This document shows, piece by piece, positions 47,975-58,453 of a stretch of DNA of 64,000 bases. The notes below the pieces were generated by a model that saw only the letters and a program-made list of their open reading frames with translations, was not told the DNA's origin and did not search any database. Every line of letters starts with the position of its first letter. The stretch's first letter is position 1. Origin of the DNA: Saprospiraceae bacterium (GTDB lineage: Bacteria > Bacteroidota > Bacteroidia > Chitinophagales > Saprospiraceae). The stretch covers positions 124,001 to 188,000 of the forward strand of contig JADJTQ010000001.1 of NCBI GenBank assembly GCA_016711125.1, read 5' to 3'. The position numbers and the translations under genes were made by a program.

Positions 47975-50900
47975 ATGTTAGAAAAAATCATCCAGTACAG
48001 TATTCATCATAAGCTGATTGTTCTACTATTTTCATTAGGCATCGTTGGTTTTGGGCTTTATTCTCTTTCACAAATTCCGATTGGTGCCGTGCCTGATGTC
48101 ACTAACAATCAAGTACAAATCATCACAACCTCGAGAAATTTAGCCACAGAAGATGTGGAGAAGTTTTTGACCTACCCAGTAGAGTTGGAAATGGCCAACT
48201 TACCTGATGTAAAGGAAATTCGCTCTATTTCCAAATTCGGTCTTTCGGTGGTCACCGTAGTTTTTAATGACAAGATTGGCACTTATCTTCCCAGGCAACT
48301 CATTGCTGAAAAAATAAAGTCGGCAGAAGAAAAGATTCCGGCAGGATTTGGCACCCCCTTTATGGGCCCGATCACTACCGGACTTGGAGAAATTTATCAA
48401 TATACTATCGAGGTAGATTCTGCCCACCGCGATCAATATTCTCTATCCGATATAAGAACCATTCAAGACTGGGTGGTGAAACGCCAGCTTTCGGGCATCC
48501 CAGGTGTGGTAGAAGTGAATACCTGGGGTGGCTATTTGAAACAATATGAAGTGGCCGTAAACCCTGAAAAACTCAGAAGTCTTCACATTTCTATTTCTCA
48601 GACTTTTTCGGCATTAGAGAAAAACAACAGCGTTGCCGGTGGCGGATACATTGAAAGAACCAATCAAACCTATTTTATAAGAGGTGAAGGATTAGTAGGG
48701 TCTTTGGAAGACATTGAAAACATCGTGATTGAAATCCGAAATGGTATTCCTGTTTTCATAAAAGATGTAGCTTCTGTTGGCTTTGGGCATGCCACGCGCT
48801 TTGGTGCTATCACCGGAAACGGAGAAGGCGAGAAAGTGCTGGGACAAGTAATGATGTTGAAAAACGCAAACTCAAAAGCTGTAATAGATGCCGTTAAAGA
48901 ACGCGTTACGCAGATCTCACCATCATTGCCCCCGGGCATTAGCATCAATCCCTTTTTAGAGAGAAGTGAGCTTATCGGTAAAACGACGTTCACCATTGCC
49001 GAGAACCTCATTTTAGGATGTTTAATCGTCATTTTTGTCGTGGTTGTGTTGCTGGGCAATCTTCGCTCAGGATTGGTCGTAGCGTCGGTTATTCCCATGT
49101 CTCTGCTCTTTGCTCTATCCTTGATGTACATTTTTGGTGTAGATGCCAACCTGATGAGTTTGGGTGCTATTGACTTTGGAATTATTATCGATGGTGCGGT
49201 GATTATCGTTGAATTTATCGCATTTAAAATCTCAGCCGAGCGCACTAAAGTATTGGCTTTACCAAAAGCTGAAAGGCAAAATTTTATTGATAATATTACC
49301 CATTTGGGAGCGAGTAAAATGATGCACTCTGCCATATTCGGGCAGCTCATCATCATCATTGTGTTTATCCCCATTTTATCTTTGGTGGGCATTGAAGGCA
49401 AAATGTTCCGACCCATGGCACTTGTGTTTACGTTCGCACTCTTGGGTACTATGATTCTTGGATTTACGTATGTGCCGGTAATGGCATCGCTGTTTATCAA
49501 GCCGACCGATCCCGACAAAAAAACAATCTCTACACGTCTCATGTCTTTTTTGGAAAATAAGTACAAACCTACTATAGCCTGGGCCTTGCGAAGTAAAAAA
49601 CTTGTACTCGGCTCAGCGTTCGCACTTTTAGTAATGGTAGGTTTTCTATTCACGCGTATGGGTGGCGAATTTGTACCCACCTTAGATGAAGGCGATTTTG
49701 TAATTCAACCTGTTTTAAAAACCGGAACTTCTTTGAGTAACACGGTACTTGCAACAACACGCATTGAAAAGATTCTTAAAAAATTTCCCGAAGTAGATCA
49801 AGTGGTAAGTCGAATTGGTGCAGCTGAAGTACCCACAGACCCAATGTCAATGGAAGAAAGTGATGTGATTATTAAACTAAACCCAAAGGGAATGGGTGTC
49901 GGCAGGAAGCAAAGATGAGCTGGCAGACAAATTCAAAGAAGCATTGACCAATGAAATTCCGGGCGTTGATTTTGAATTCACGCAACCCATCGAGATGCGT
50001 TTTAATGAGTTGATTACCGGAGTGAGAGCCGACCTGGCAATTAAAATTTTTGGCGAAGATTTGGAGGTACTTTATAAAAAGGCATTGGAAGTTGAAAAGG
50101 CAATTCAAAACATTGAAGGCGCAGCGGATATAATTGTAGAAAAAGTGGCAGGACTTCCACAGATGTCAGTAAAATATGACAGGCAAAAATTGCCAAGTAT
50201 GGCCTCAATGTAGGAGATTTGAACAATATAATTACGATGGGCTTTGCGGGAATGTCTGCGGGAACTGTTTTTGAAGGTGAAAAACAATTTGATTTGGTGA
50301 TTCGCTTTGACAAGGAACACCACCAGGATATTGAAGACATTGAAACGGCTACCCTTCAACTACCCAATGGAAATCAGTTGCCACTAAGCGAATTTGCCAC
50401 CATCAATTATACAAAAGGACCCGCTAAAATATCAAGAGACAATACCAAAAGAAGAATTGTGGTGGGCGTGAATGTACGTAACCGTGACCTCGAATCGGTC
50501 GAAGGATGTGCAGGATGCTATCGATAGAGAAATAAAGCTACCAACCGGATACACGATTGATTATGGTGGGCAATTCGAAAACCTAAGAACCGCCAAAGAG
50601 CGATTGATGATAGCCGTACCTATTGCGCTGATATTGATATTCGTTTTACTCTATTTCGCTTTTGATTCGGTAAAAGAGGCATTGATTATTTATAGTGCCA
50701 TTCCGATGTCTGCCGTTGGTGGTGTCATGCTTTTATACATCCGTGGTTTACCTTTTAGTATCTCTGCAGGTGTGGGATTTATTGCACTCTTTGGCATCGC
50801 GGTGCTGAACGGAATTGTACTGATTGAAGAGTTTAAAGAACTCAAGGCAAAGGGCATAACTGACATTACCGACCGCATTCTGACAGGTACTAGAAATCGA

Positions 50901-52304
50901 TTGAGACCTGTTCTGCTCACAGCTTCGGCTGCTGCATTGGGATTTTTACCTATGGCCATATCAACTTCAGCAGGTGCAGAAGTTCAACGTCCATTGGCAA
51001 CGGTTGTGGTTGGTGGCCTTATCTCTGCGACTGCGCTAACCTTATTGGTTTTACCGGTTTTGTATGCGCTTTTTGATAGAAAAGGACATTTCCCTAAAAT
51101 GAATATTCCGGCAGCCGCAACAACCTTACTCCTAATCTTCCTGATACCTGCATTGGGGCATAGCCAAGATCAGAAAATCTCGGTAGATCAGGCCATTGAA
51201 ATTGCCATTGAAAACAACCACGGATTAAAAGCTTCGACTCACCGGATAGACCAAAGCGAGCAACTTATTGGGAGCGCGATAGACATCAATAAAACAGAAA
51301 TCTACTTCAATAGGGATCAAAATAATATAGCTGTCAATAACCGTCCGCTCAACGTGTGGGGCATTAGCCAGTCTATTCAATTTCCAACGGTATATGGTGC
51401 ACAAAAAAAAGTATTGCAGGGCAGATCGCAATTGGCCAAAGACCAATATACTATGGATATACGATCAATTACCAAAGAGGTATCAAGGGTATATTATGAG
51501 GTGGTGTATTGGCAACAAATGCAAAAGAACTACAACTATCTAGATAGTTTGTATGCTGATTTCGCGTATGCCGCCAACAGAAGATATGAGCAGGGAGAAA
51601 CTAATTATTTAGAAAAGTTAACCGCCGAAACCAAAGGGAAGGAAGTTTTACTCAGGCTGAATCAAATCAAGGAAAGCATTCAAAAATCTAATATCCTTCT
51701 CAATCAATGGCTTCAATCTGATACTGCGTTTGAAGTTGACGATATAGCGCTGGAGCGCATCCAACTCATTCCGCTGGATACCACTAGCCATCCGGTATTG
51801 AGCTATTATGCCGATGCCATAAAACTTTCAATTCAGCAAGTAGAATTAGAAAAACAAAGGTTGTTGCCTGACTTAAATGCGTCTGTTTTTAACGGAACCA
51901 ATAATGGGTCGGGTGTACAATCGTATTTGGGATTTCAGTTAGGAGTCGCCATTCCTTTAGGGTTTGGTAATCAGAAATCTAAAATTGCGGCCGCAAAAAC
52001 CGGGGCTTCCATTTTGGTCTCAGAAAGCACGAATTATAAAATCAAATTGGCTTCAAAGTATCAGGCACTGCAATCTGACCTGCGCCATTTTGAAGAGAGG
52101 CTCCAATACTATGAGTCAACTGGTAAAAGACTTTCTGAGGAGACTTTATTCCACGCCACAAATGCTTTTCAAAGTGGCGAAATAGATTTTTTACAATATA
52201 CGCAACTGCTGGATAATGCCAAAAGCATCGAATCTAACTATTTGGACAATCTCCTTCAATACAACCTGACGGTGCTGGAAGCCAACTATTTAATGAATTA
52301 TTGA
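47975..52304 (+). CDS. cusA: CusA/CzcA RND metal-efflux pump fused to TolC-like domain, three frameshifts
   Basis: About 1440 residues, the size of the Bacteroidetes CusA-TolC fusion. The CusA part starts MLEKIIQYSIHHKLIVLLF and has PIGAVPDVTNNQVQI, the central transmembrane helices with DFGIIIDGAVIIVEF (RND charged helix) and GGEFVPTLDEGDFV. The frame changes near 49890 (one base missing before SAGSKDELADKFKEA), near 50192 (one G missing: DRQKL then KYGLNVGDL) and near 50505 (before KDVQDAIDREI). From about 51130 the C-terminus becomes an outer-membrane-factor domain, QKISVDQAIEIAIENNHGLK to the end. It pumps monovalent or divalent metal across the envelope with CusB. The breaks are all repairable and look like base-call errors. 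Confidence 0.9.
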
Positions 52305-52327
52305 CGAAAAAATATAAAAATATCAAG

Positions 52328-53473
52328 ATGAAAATATCCACTATTAACTATTTGATTGTTGCTGCTGCTCTGACTTCAGTCTCTTGCTCCTTCAAAAATC
52401 CAGATCCTCTAATAATAGCAACAGAAATACCCAATGAAATTCCTTATGAATTGAGTGAAACACAGTTTCAATCTTCAGGCATGAAATTGGGAAAAATGGA
52501 AATGAAGGCATTTCACGAAGTGGTAAAAGCAAATGGGATGTTTGATGTACCGCCAGAAAATCGTGCTACGGTAAGTTCTTACTTCGGTGGAACGGTAAAA
52601 AATATTCAACTTCTACCCGGTGAGCGAGTGAAAGAAGGACAAGTACTATTTATCCTGGAAAATCCTGATTTTGTACAACTGCAACAAGATTATTTGGAAG
52701 CCAAGGGTCAACTCACTTATTTGGAATCAGATTATGAAAGGCAAAAAAATCTTGCTCAGGATAATATTGCATCACAAAAGAACTACCTAAGGGCTGAATC
52801 GGACTACACGGTCACGAGAGTAAAGCTTGAGTCATTGAGTAAGAAGCTGACATTGATGAATCTTAACCCCAGTGACCTGACCATGGAAAACATTCGTACA
52901 ACTGTAACTGTGACTTCACCTATTAATGGTTATGTCACACAGGTCAATATTACAAGGGGGATGTTCTTAAACCCATCGCAGGCAGCTATTACAATCGTAA
53001 ATACAGATCACTTACATTTAGAATTAAATATATTTGAAAAAGACCTTCCCAAGGTACGTGTCGGTCAGCCTATACGATTCAAAACACAAGAGGACAAAAG
53101 TAAAGAATACCAAGCATCTGTTCATTTAGTTAATAAAACGGTAGATCTCGAAAATCGAACCATTGGGATCCATGGACATCTCTCAGATGAAAAACTATCC
53201 GATCGATTTAATCCGGGAATGTACCTGGAAGCAGATATTTATACTACTTCTGAATCCAGAGCATCATTGCCTCAAAACGCTCTGGTTGAAGTAGACGGTA
53301 AATATTATGTTTTGGTTCTGACGGACTCTTCGAATGTGGGTTACGCTTTTAGCAAAAAAGAAGTCAAAACTGGCTCATCCAACAATGACTATGTAGAAAT
53401 ACTAAACACTGATGACTTCGAAGACAAATCGGAGGTCCTTGTAAATGGAGCATTTAACCTAGTAACAGAATAA
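52328..53473 (+). CDS. RND periplasmic adaptor (CusB/membrane fusion protein)
   Basis: About 381 residues from ATG 52328, with lipobox VSC (about residue 19). The barrel-sandwich (lipoyl-like) halves are NRATVSSYFGGTVKNIQLLP and TVTVTSPINGYVTQVNITRG, separated by an alpha-hairpin (QLQQDYLEAKGQLTYLESDY and following). The beta-barrel and membrane-proximal domains follow (LELNIFEKDLPKVRVGQPI). It links the inner-membrane pump to the outer-membrane channel. It starts 23 bp after cusA, so it is in the same operon. Confidence 0.9.
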   Translation: MKISTINYLIVAAALTSVSCSFKNPDPLIIATEIPNEIPYELSETQFQSSGMKLGKMEMKAFHEVVKANGMFDVPPENRATVSSYFGGTVKNIQLLPGERVKEGQVLFILENPDFVQLQQDYLEAKGQLTYLESDYERQKNLAQDNIASQKNYLRAESDYTVTRVKLESLSKKLTLMNLNPSDLTMENIRTTVTVTSPINGYVTQVNITRGMFLNPSQAAITIVNTDHLHLELNIFEKDLPKVRVGQPIRFKTQEDKSKEYQASVHLVNKTVDLENRTIGIHGHLSDEKLSDRFNPGMYLEADIYTTSESRASLPQNALVEVDGKYYVLVLTDSSNVGYAFSKKEVKTGSSNNDYVEILNTDDFEDKSEVLVNGAFNLVTE

Positions 53474-53534
53474 TCACGAATGACGTACATTTTGGGAATT
53501 TAAATAATTATTAAAAGATATAAAATATCAAATC

Positions 53535-54047
53535 ATGGATGCAACACATTTTCATTTAGTATTGACACATTTTCCTATAGTAGGAACAATAATTGGAATA
53601 GGAATATTGGCATATGGACAATTTTCAAAGAACGACTCCATAAAGAAAGTCGCTCTAAGTACTTTTATCGTCATGTCACTTTTGACAATTCCTGTTTTCC
53701 TTACTGGTGAAGGAGCAGAAGAATCTGTTGAACATCTTGCAGGTGTCTCTGAACAAATCATTAAGGAGCATGAAGAACTTGCTGAAAAAGCAATATGGTT
53801 GATGGGATTATTAGGGACAACTTCTCTGTTTGGGCTCTATGCAATTATTAAGAAATGGTCTTTCTCAAAAACAATAACCCTGATTATTTTATTTGTTTCA
53901 TTGGCTACTTTTGGGCTTTTTGCTAAGGTTGGAAATTTAGGTGGACAGATTCGTCACACTGAAATAAGAGCAAATTACGTTAACATTCCAGCAGATAGCA
54001 ATACTGTAATTGGGACTCAAAATGATGATGAAGGAGGAGGGGGATGA
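53535..54047 (+). CDS. DUF2231-like membrane protein
   Basis: A 170-residue protein with four hydrophobic helices (about 8-26, 37-57, 87-106 and 112-132) and the motif HFHLVLTHFPIVGTIIGIG at the start, as in DUF2231-like proteins often found near metal or cytochrome genes. Further conserved histidines (VEHLAG, KEHEELAEKA, IRHTEI) could bind metal or haem. Last gene of the metal-efflux operon. Confidence 0.75.
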   Translation: MDATHFHLVLTHFPIVGTIIGIGILAYGQFSKNDSIKKVALSTFIVMSLLTIPVFLTGEGAEESVEHLAGVSEQIIKEHEELAEKAIWLMGLLGTTSLFGLYAIIKKWSFSKTITLIILFVSLATFGLFAKVGNLGGQIRHTEIRANYVNIPADSNTVIGTQNDDEGGGG

Positions 54048-54117
54048 TTGAATAAAAGCAAAAGGTACTAACGCAGTGTTGAGTAGTAGCCGCACTTCAC
54101 TACGGCTAACAGACTGA

Positions 54118-54144
54118 CCTGCCTGGCATGCCTCGGCAGACAGG
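54118..54144. repeat. REP-like palindrome next to repeat copy 3
   Basis: cctgcctggcatgcc-tcggcagacagg is a self-complementary element of 27 bp with a few mismatches. Copy 1 of the neighbouring repeat lacks it at the matching place, so it looks like an insertion. Confidence 0.55.
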
Positions 54145-54145
54145 G

Positions 54146-54242
54146 TCTCAACAAACTCAGGAACGGCGAGAACGGATGAATCATGTCATAGTAGAAATTT
54201 AAATTTTGTAAAATCAGCGCGAAGTGAGTATTTCAACATCCT
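54146..54242 (+). repeat. Dispersed ~95-bp repeat, copy 3
   Basis: Best match to copy 1 (4085-4179): tctcaacaaa, caggaacggc, agaacggat, ttttgtaaaatcagcgcga and tcaacatcc are shared in order. Confidence 0.7.
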
Positions 54243-54434
54243 CCTAATTGAATTGGGGTGATCTACTTGTTAAATACGTCGGGCACATATGCCACTAACG
54301 GCATTGATATTCGAATTTGTCCAACCACTATTGGTTCATAAATCCGTCCTACATTAAGGACATAGTGATAAAACTGTCGACAAACCCTAGCATTTTGAGT
54401 GACTTAATCGTCAAAACAGAAAGCACAATAGAAG

Positions 54435-54944
54435 ATGAGAGGATTTATAACCATTTTAACAATCACAATGATGACAGCAGCAACCATGGCTCAAAACGGA
54501 AAAGCCCATACCGTCAAAACAACTTTTCACCGGGAAACATCGGTCAGTATTGACATTAAGGCAGCCCCAGCCGTAGTATGGGCTTTATTAACCAGCGCGG
54601 CAGATTATCCGCGATGGAATTCAACCGTTACTTCCATTGAAGGCAACATCGCCTTGGGAGAAAAGATCAAACTAAGATCGGTTCTTGATGCAAAAAGGAC
54701 CTTCAAGCTAAAAATAAAGGAGTTTGAAGTGGAGAAGAGGTTGGTGTGGGGAGACGGACAAGGAAACCGGGTTTATACGATCACCAAAAAAGCAAATGAC
54801 CAGGTAGTCTTTTCAATGACTGAAAGGATCGGTGGTCTTATGTTTCCCATGTATGCCAAAATGATTCCTCCTTTTGATGAATCATTTGAGCAGTTTGCCA
54901 GTGATCTTAAACGGGAATCCGAAGCTATCATGGATACCCGGTAA
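54435..54944 (+). CDS. SRPBCC-domain (polyketide cyclase/START-like) exported protein
   Basis: A 169-residue protein with a signal peptide (about 1-20, ending MAQ). The remainder is a START-like hydrophobic-ligand-binding fold: VSIDIKAAPAVVWALLTSAA and DYPRWNSTVTSIEG, then GEKIKLRS and RLVWGDGQGNRVYTITKK, closing with a long C-terminal helix FEQFASDLKRESEAI. Most relatives are cytoplasmic, so export is notable. The ligand is unknown. Confidence 0.8.
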   Translation: MRGFITILTITMMTAATMAQNGKAHTVKTTFHRETSVSIDIKAAPAVVWALLTSAADYPRWNSTVTSIEGNIALGEKIKLRSVLDAKRTFKLKIKEFEVEKRLVWGDGQGNRVYTITKKANDQVVFSMTERIGGLMFPMYAKMIPPFDESFEQFASDLKRESEAIMDTR

Positions 54945-55040
54945 TTGGGATACATTGGTTTGTGAAAAATCAAGTACTCAACCCAAATAAGATCTCAGGG
55001 CTTTTTAGCGATTCATTTATCGAATATTCAAACGGAGACT

Positions 55041-55616
55041 ATGAAGACAATTTTAGTTACCGGTGCCACCGGTCGCCAGGGTGGTGCTGTGGTCCGGCAT
55101 TTATTGAAAAACAATTATCGGGTAAAAGCTCTTTCAAGAACACCGGACAGTTTGCCGTTTACAACTCCTGGTAGCTCAGGGTGTCACCGTAGTCAGCGGG
55201 GACATGTCAGATCCGCCATCCCTGGTGAGAGCGATGCAAGATTGTGATGGGGTTTTTAGTACCCAGAATTATTTTGAATGCGTTGCAGTGAAGGAAGTAT
55301 TATATGGTAAAAACATGGCAGATGCAGCGTTGCAGAGTAATGTTTCTCATTTTATTTGTAATTCGGTCTGTAATGCAGATGGGAATACCGGGGTCCCCCA
55401 CTTTGAGACTAAAAATGTCATTGAACAGCATATTAAAAGTATCGGATTGTCCTATTCAATTTTGAGACCGGTTAAATTTATGGAGAATTATTATCTCCCT
55501 CAGGTCTTCCGGGGCATCCTGGGAGGAAGTTAATGAACGCCATCCCATCGGGTAAAAAGCATCAGATGATTGCGGTTGATGATATTGGTCAATTTGTGAC
55601 AGATGCCCATTTTTGA
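55041..55616 (+). pseudogene. NmrA-like NAD(P)-binding protein, multiply broken
   Basis: Segment 1 (55041-55160) has the Rossmann motif MKTILVTGATGRQGGAVVRHLL and YRVKALSRTP. Near 55160 the frame shifts to VAQGVTVVSGDMSDPPSLVRA and continues to FMENYYLP. A second shift near 55529 leads to LMNAIPSGKKHQMIAVDDIG, the normal next motif. The frame then stops at 55616 about 80 residues short of usual family length, where the sequence becomes the tail of an unrelated gene. The two shifts could be base-call errors, but the missing C-terminus makes it a true pseudogene. Confidence 0.8.
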
Positions 55617-55777
55617 CATTGTTGTTTATTGCCCCATGGTTTCTCATCACCAGAAAGGTTTTTAAGGAGAGGATTTGGAGCTCCTTTTCGAGATGGCTCT
55701 TTATCTTTAACAATATGATATACACCGTTTTATTAGCACTCTTTGTGTACTGGCGATTTTTTGACGTGCTTGGCTAG
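55613..55777 (+). pseudogene. C-terminal remnant of a serine-hydrolase-type membrane protein
   Basis: A 54-residue open stretch with two hydrophobic segments and a KVFKERIWSSFSRW linker, ending FFDVLG. It resembles the membrane tail that follows the domain in some beta-lactamase-family serine hydrolases. It has no start codon and directly abuts the truncated NmrA-like gene, marking a deletion junction. Confidence 0.4.
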
Positions 55778-56115
55778 TGCATGAAGACGATTAATCGAAA
55801 CAGTGGGTGAAGACAGCCTGGTATTGGCGTTTGGAGCCGAGTTGGGCGTCTGATTCAAATGTGAAGATGCCCAATGAGGGACTCTCTGAGCCTGGGTAGA
55901 TAAACACCTAACATATATATTGTCAGGCGATTGGGTGATTTGTGTCTGAGTTTCAGATGATAAAAAGATCCCACTTATTGACAACGTAGCTACGATTTGA
56001 GATGGGTTATGTATCTTTAGACTAGTGGTCAAAAGGTCATAAAAAACGGATGGATGTCATATTTAAGTAAGTTATGCACAAGTGAAAGACCGACATCGAA
56101 TAAAAATAAACAGGC
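55778..56115. other. Intergenic region before the DUF262 gene
   Basis: A 99-codon minus frame (55733-56032) has no recognisable domain and I do not call it. Nothing else is evident. Confidence 0.3.
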
Positions 56116-58257
56116 ATGAAAATCAGACAAATCATAGACAAGATTGACGAGAACCAACTTTTCGTTCCAGCATTCCAAAGAGAATATGTTTGGAAAAGGG
56201 ATGATGCGAAACGCCTCATCTCTTCTCTCATTAAAGATTATCCAACAGGTACAATGCTTACATGGGAAACAAACAATCCACCCGAATTGAAAGGAAAATA
56301 TAAGTATGAGGATAATAAAGGTGCAGTGAAAATTATTCTTGATGGACAGCAACGCATTACAACTTTGTATTTGCTGATGAAAGGTGAAATCCCACCCTAC
56401 TACACCGAAAAGGAAATTGAAAACGACATTAGGAATTTGTATGTAAATGTTGAAACGATTGAGTTGGAATACTACAAAGTAAAGATGATGGAGAACAATC
56501 CACTTTGGATAAACATCACTGATATTTTCAAAGGCAAAACAAGAGAAAGAGATATTACAGACGAATTAGAAAGAAGAAACAACGGAGAACGATTGCCGAG
56601 AGAAAGAGAAACTATTATTTCAGACAATCTAAATGCAATTCAAAGAATTTATGACCGTGATTTCTTAGAACAAGTAATTCCAGTTAAAGCAACAATCAAA
56701 GAAACGATTGACATTTTCTATATCGTAAATGCAAGCGGTGTAAACTTGACTGACGCAGAGCTTGCATTGGCTCAAATTTCAGGTTACTGGGCACAAGCAA
56801 GAGAACTATTTAAAAAGAAATTGCAGGACTTAGAAAAACAGGGTTTTGTTTTTAAACTTGACTTTATTGTTTACGCATTGTTAGCTGTTACTCACAAGAT
56901 GGGTTCTAAAATGGAAAAGCTCCACACCTCTGATAACAAAGAAAAATTAATTGCGGCTTGGGACAAACTTGATAAAAGTGTTTTGGATTATGTATGCAAC
57001 CTATTACAAAGTCAAGCATTTGTTGACCACACAGACGAAATCAATTCAGTGTATGCTCTCATTCCTTTAATCGCATACACTTTCAACAAGCCCGACAGTA
57101 AACTGAATGAAGAAGAAATAAAAAAAGCAGTGAAGTGGTTTTACTATTCTCAAATCAGATTTCGATACATAAGTCAGTTGCCGCAGAAGTTAGACAAAGA
57201 CATTGGAATCATTAACGAAAATCCAAATCCGTTTGACACTTTGCTTGCATTGATTAATGAAGAAAGACCTTTGGAAATAAAGCCGTCAGAATTTATTGGC
57301 AGAGATATTCGGCATCCGCTTTTTGCTTTAATGAAGTGGTATTTTAAAAGTAAAGGGGCAGTTTGTCTTGGAACGGGATTATCACTACGCAAAAACATGG
57401 GCAAGAAATACAGTTTGGAACGAGACCACATTTTCGCTTATTCTGTTTTGAGAGATTCCGGAATTTTTGACATGGACAATCAGTTTCAATATGCCATTGC
57501 ACAAGAGATAACAAACAGAGCAATCCTTACTTCCTCTGAAAACCGTGAGAAGTCAGCAATGTTTGCTGATGTGTATTTGAAAAAAGTAAAACAGGATTTT
57601 CCAAATGCTTTAAAACTTCAAAGTATTCCAGAAACTGAAGCACTTTGGAAAGTTGAGAACTACGAAATGTTTTTAGAAGCAAGACGGGAAATGCTAGCTA
57701 CTGAATTAAATAATTATCTGAAAACAATTTCCATCGGGCAAGTAACAGTTTCCACGACTGTAGATTTAATGGACATGATTCAATCAGGAGAACATGGTTT
57801 CCTTGAATTCAAATCTACAATGCGTTGGAACTGGAAAGAAGACCGTCTTGATAAAAAGATGGAAGAAATAGTTCTGAAAACTATTTCTGCTTTCAGCAAC
57901 GCAGAAGGAGGAAAACTTTTAATCGGTGTTACAGACGAAGGAGAAATATTAGGACTAGAATCTGACTACAACACTTTCAAGGAAGCAAACAAGGACCATT
58001 TTGAATTACATCTAAGAAACATTTTGAACAACGCTTTTGGGAAAGAATTCGCAGCGACAAATCTCAATGTAAGATTTCCAATAGTGAACGACTTAGAAAT
58101 TTGTGAGATTGATATTAAAGCAGCAAAAACTCCATTGTATTGTGAAGTTGCAGGCAAGAATGGTTCACCGCAAAAGAAATTTTATATCAGAAGCGGAAAC
58201 TCCTCACAAGAATTGGACATAGAAGAAACAGCATCATTTATAAAAAATAGATTTTAG
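56116..58257 (+). CDS. DUF262-HNH-AlbA_2 fusion, candidate phage-defence nuclease
   Basis: A 713-residue soluble protein with three parts. The N-terminal DUF262 (ParB/Srx-like NTPase) domain has FVPAFQREYVWKRDDAKRLI and the DGQQR motif (residues 76-80). The DUF1524-type HNH region contains ERDHIFAYSVL with Asp437/His438 and NRAILTSSENREKSAMF. From about residue 550 a Schlafen-like AlbA_2 domain follows: GEHGFLEFKSTMRWN, then AFSNAEGGKLLIGVTDEGEI and KFYIRSGNSSQEL. DUF262-HNH proteins include GmrSD-type modification-dependent restriction enzymes and SspE; AlbA_2 domains occur in nucleic-acid-acting regulators and nucleases. The gene stands alone upstream of an attC-like palindrome. A defence function is inference. 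Confidence 0.85.
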   Translation: MKIRQIIDKIDENQLFVPAFQREYVWKRDDAKRLISSLIKDYPTGTMLTWETNNPPELKGKYKYEDNKGAVKIILDGQQRITTLYLLMKGEIPPYYTEKEIENDIRNLYVNVETIELEYYKVKMMENNPLWINITDIFKGKTRERDITDELERRNNGERLPRERETIISDNLNAIQRIYDRDFLEQVIPVKATIKETIDIFYIVNASGVNLTDAELALAQISGYWAQARELFKKKLQDLEKQGFVFKLDFIVYALLAVTHKMGSKMEKLHTSDNKEKLIAAWDKLDKSVLDYVCNLLQSQAFVDHTDEINSVYALIPLIAYTFNKPDSKLNEEEIKKAVKWFYYSQIRFRYISQLPQKLDKDIGIINENPNPFDTLLALINEERPLEIKPSEFIGRDIRHPLFALMKWYFKSKGAVCLGTGLSLRKNMGKKYSLERDHIFAYSVLRDSGIFDMDNQFQYAIAQEITNRAILTSSENREKSAMFADVYLKKVKQDFPNALKLQSIPETEALWKVENYEMFLEARREMLATELNNYLKTISIGQVTVSTTVDLMDMIQSGEHGFLEFKSTMRWNWKEDRLDKKMEEIVLKTISAFSNAEGGKLLIGVTDEGEILGLESDYNTFKEANKDHFELHLRNILNNAFGKEFAATNLNVRFPIVNDLEICEIDIKAAKTPLYCEVAGKNGSPQKKFYIRSGNSSQELDIEETASFIKNRF

Positions 58258-58293
58258 AATTAAACCCGGAAGCCATGACAAGGAGAAGACCTG

Positions 58294-58425
58294 GGCATAA
58301 CAGCAGCTACCCAAAAGGCGGGGTTTCGTGTTCCAAAGACAGTTTTGTGGTTAATAGAAGTTTAGTTTTTCAAATCAGGTTTTGTGGTAAATGACCCGCC
58401 CTTCAGGTAGCTGCCAAACGTTAAG
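58294..58425 (+). repeat. attC-like palindrome, strongest example
   Basis: It starts GCATAAC at 58295-58301. The left arm 58303-58323 (gcagctacccaaaaggcgggg) pairs with 58394-58413 (cccgcccttcaggtagctgc) with about three mismatches. It ends AAACGTTAAG at 58416-58425. The gene before it stops 37 bp upstream and the next gene starts 29 bp downstream. Confidence 0.6.
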
Positions 58426-58453
58426 TGGCATTTAACGACAGAGACAGACGATA

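Larger units (their letters stand above)
54048..54434. other. Intergenic region with repeats
   Basis: It contains a short palindrome and copy 3 of the ~95-bp repeat. No gene is seen. Confidence 0.5.

Noticed and set aside
48670..49680. Minus-strand 336-codon frame inside cusA
   Set aside because: Long, but fully antisense to conserved RND transporter motifs and rich in Ser/Thr/Lys as expected for an antisense frame.
55733..56032. Minus-strand 99-codon frame before the DUF262 gene
   Set aside because: No signal peptide, domain or convincing start; it overlaps the fragment of the membrane tail.
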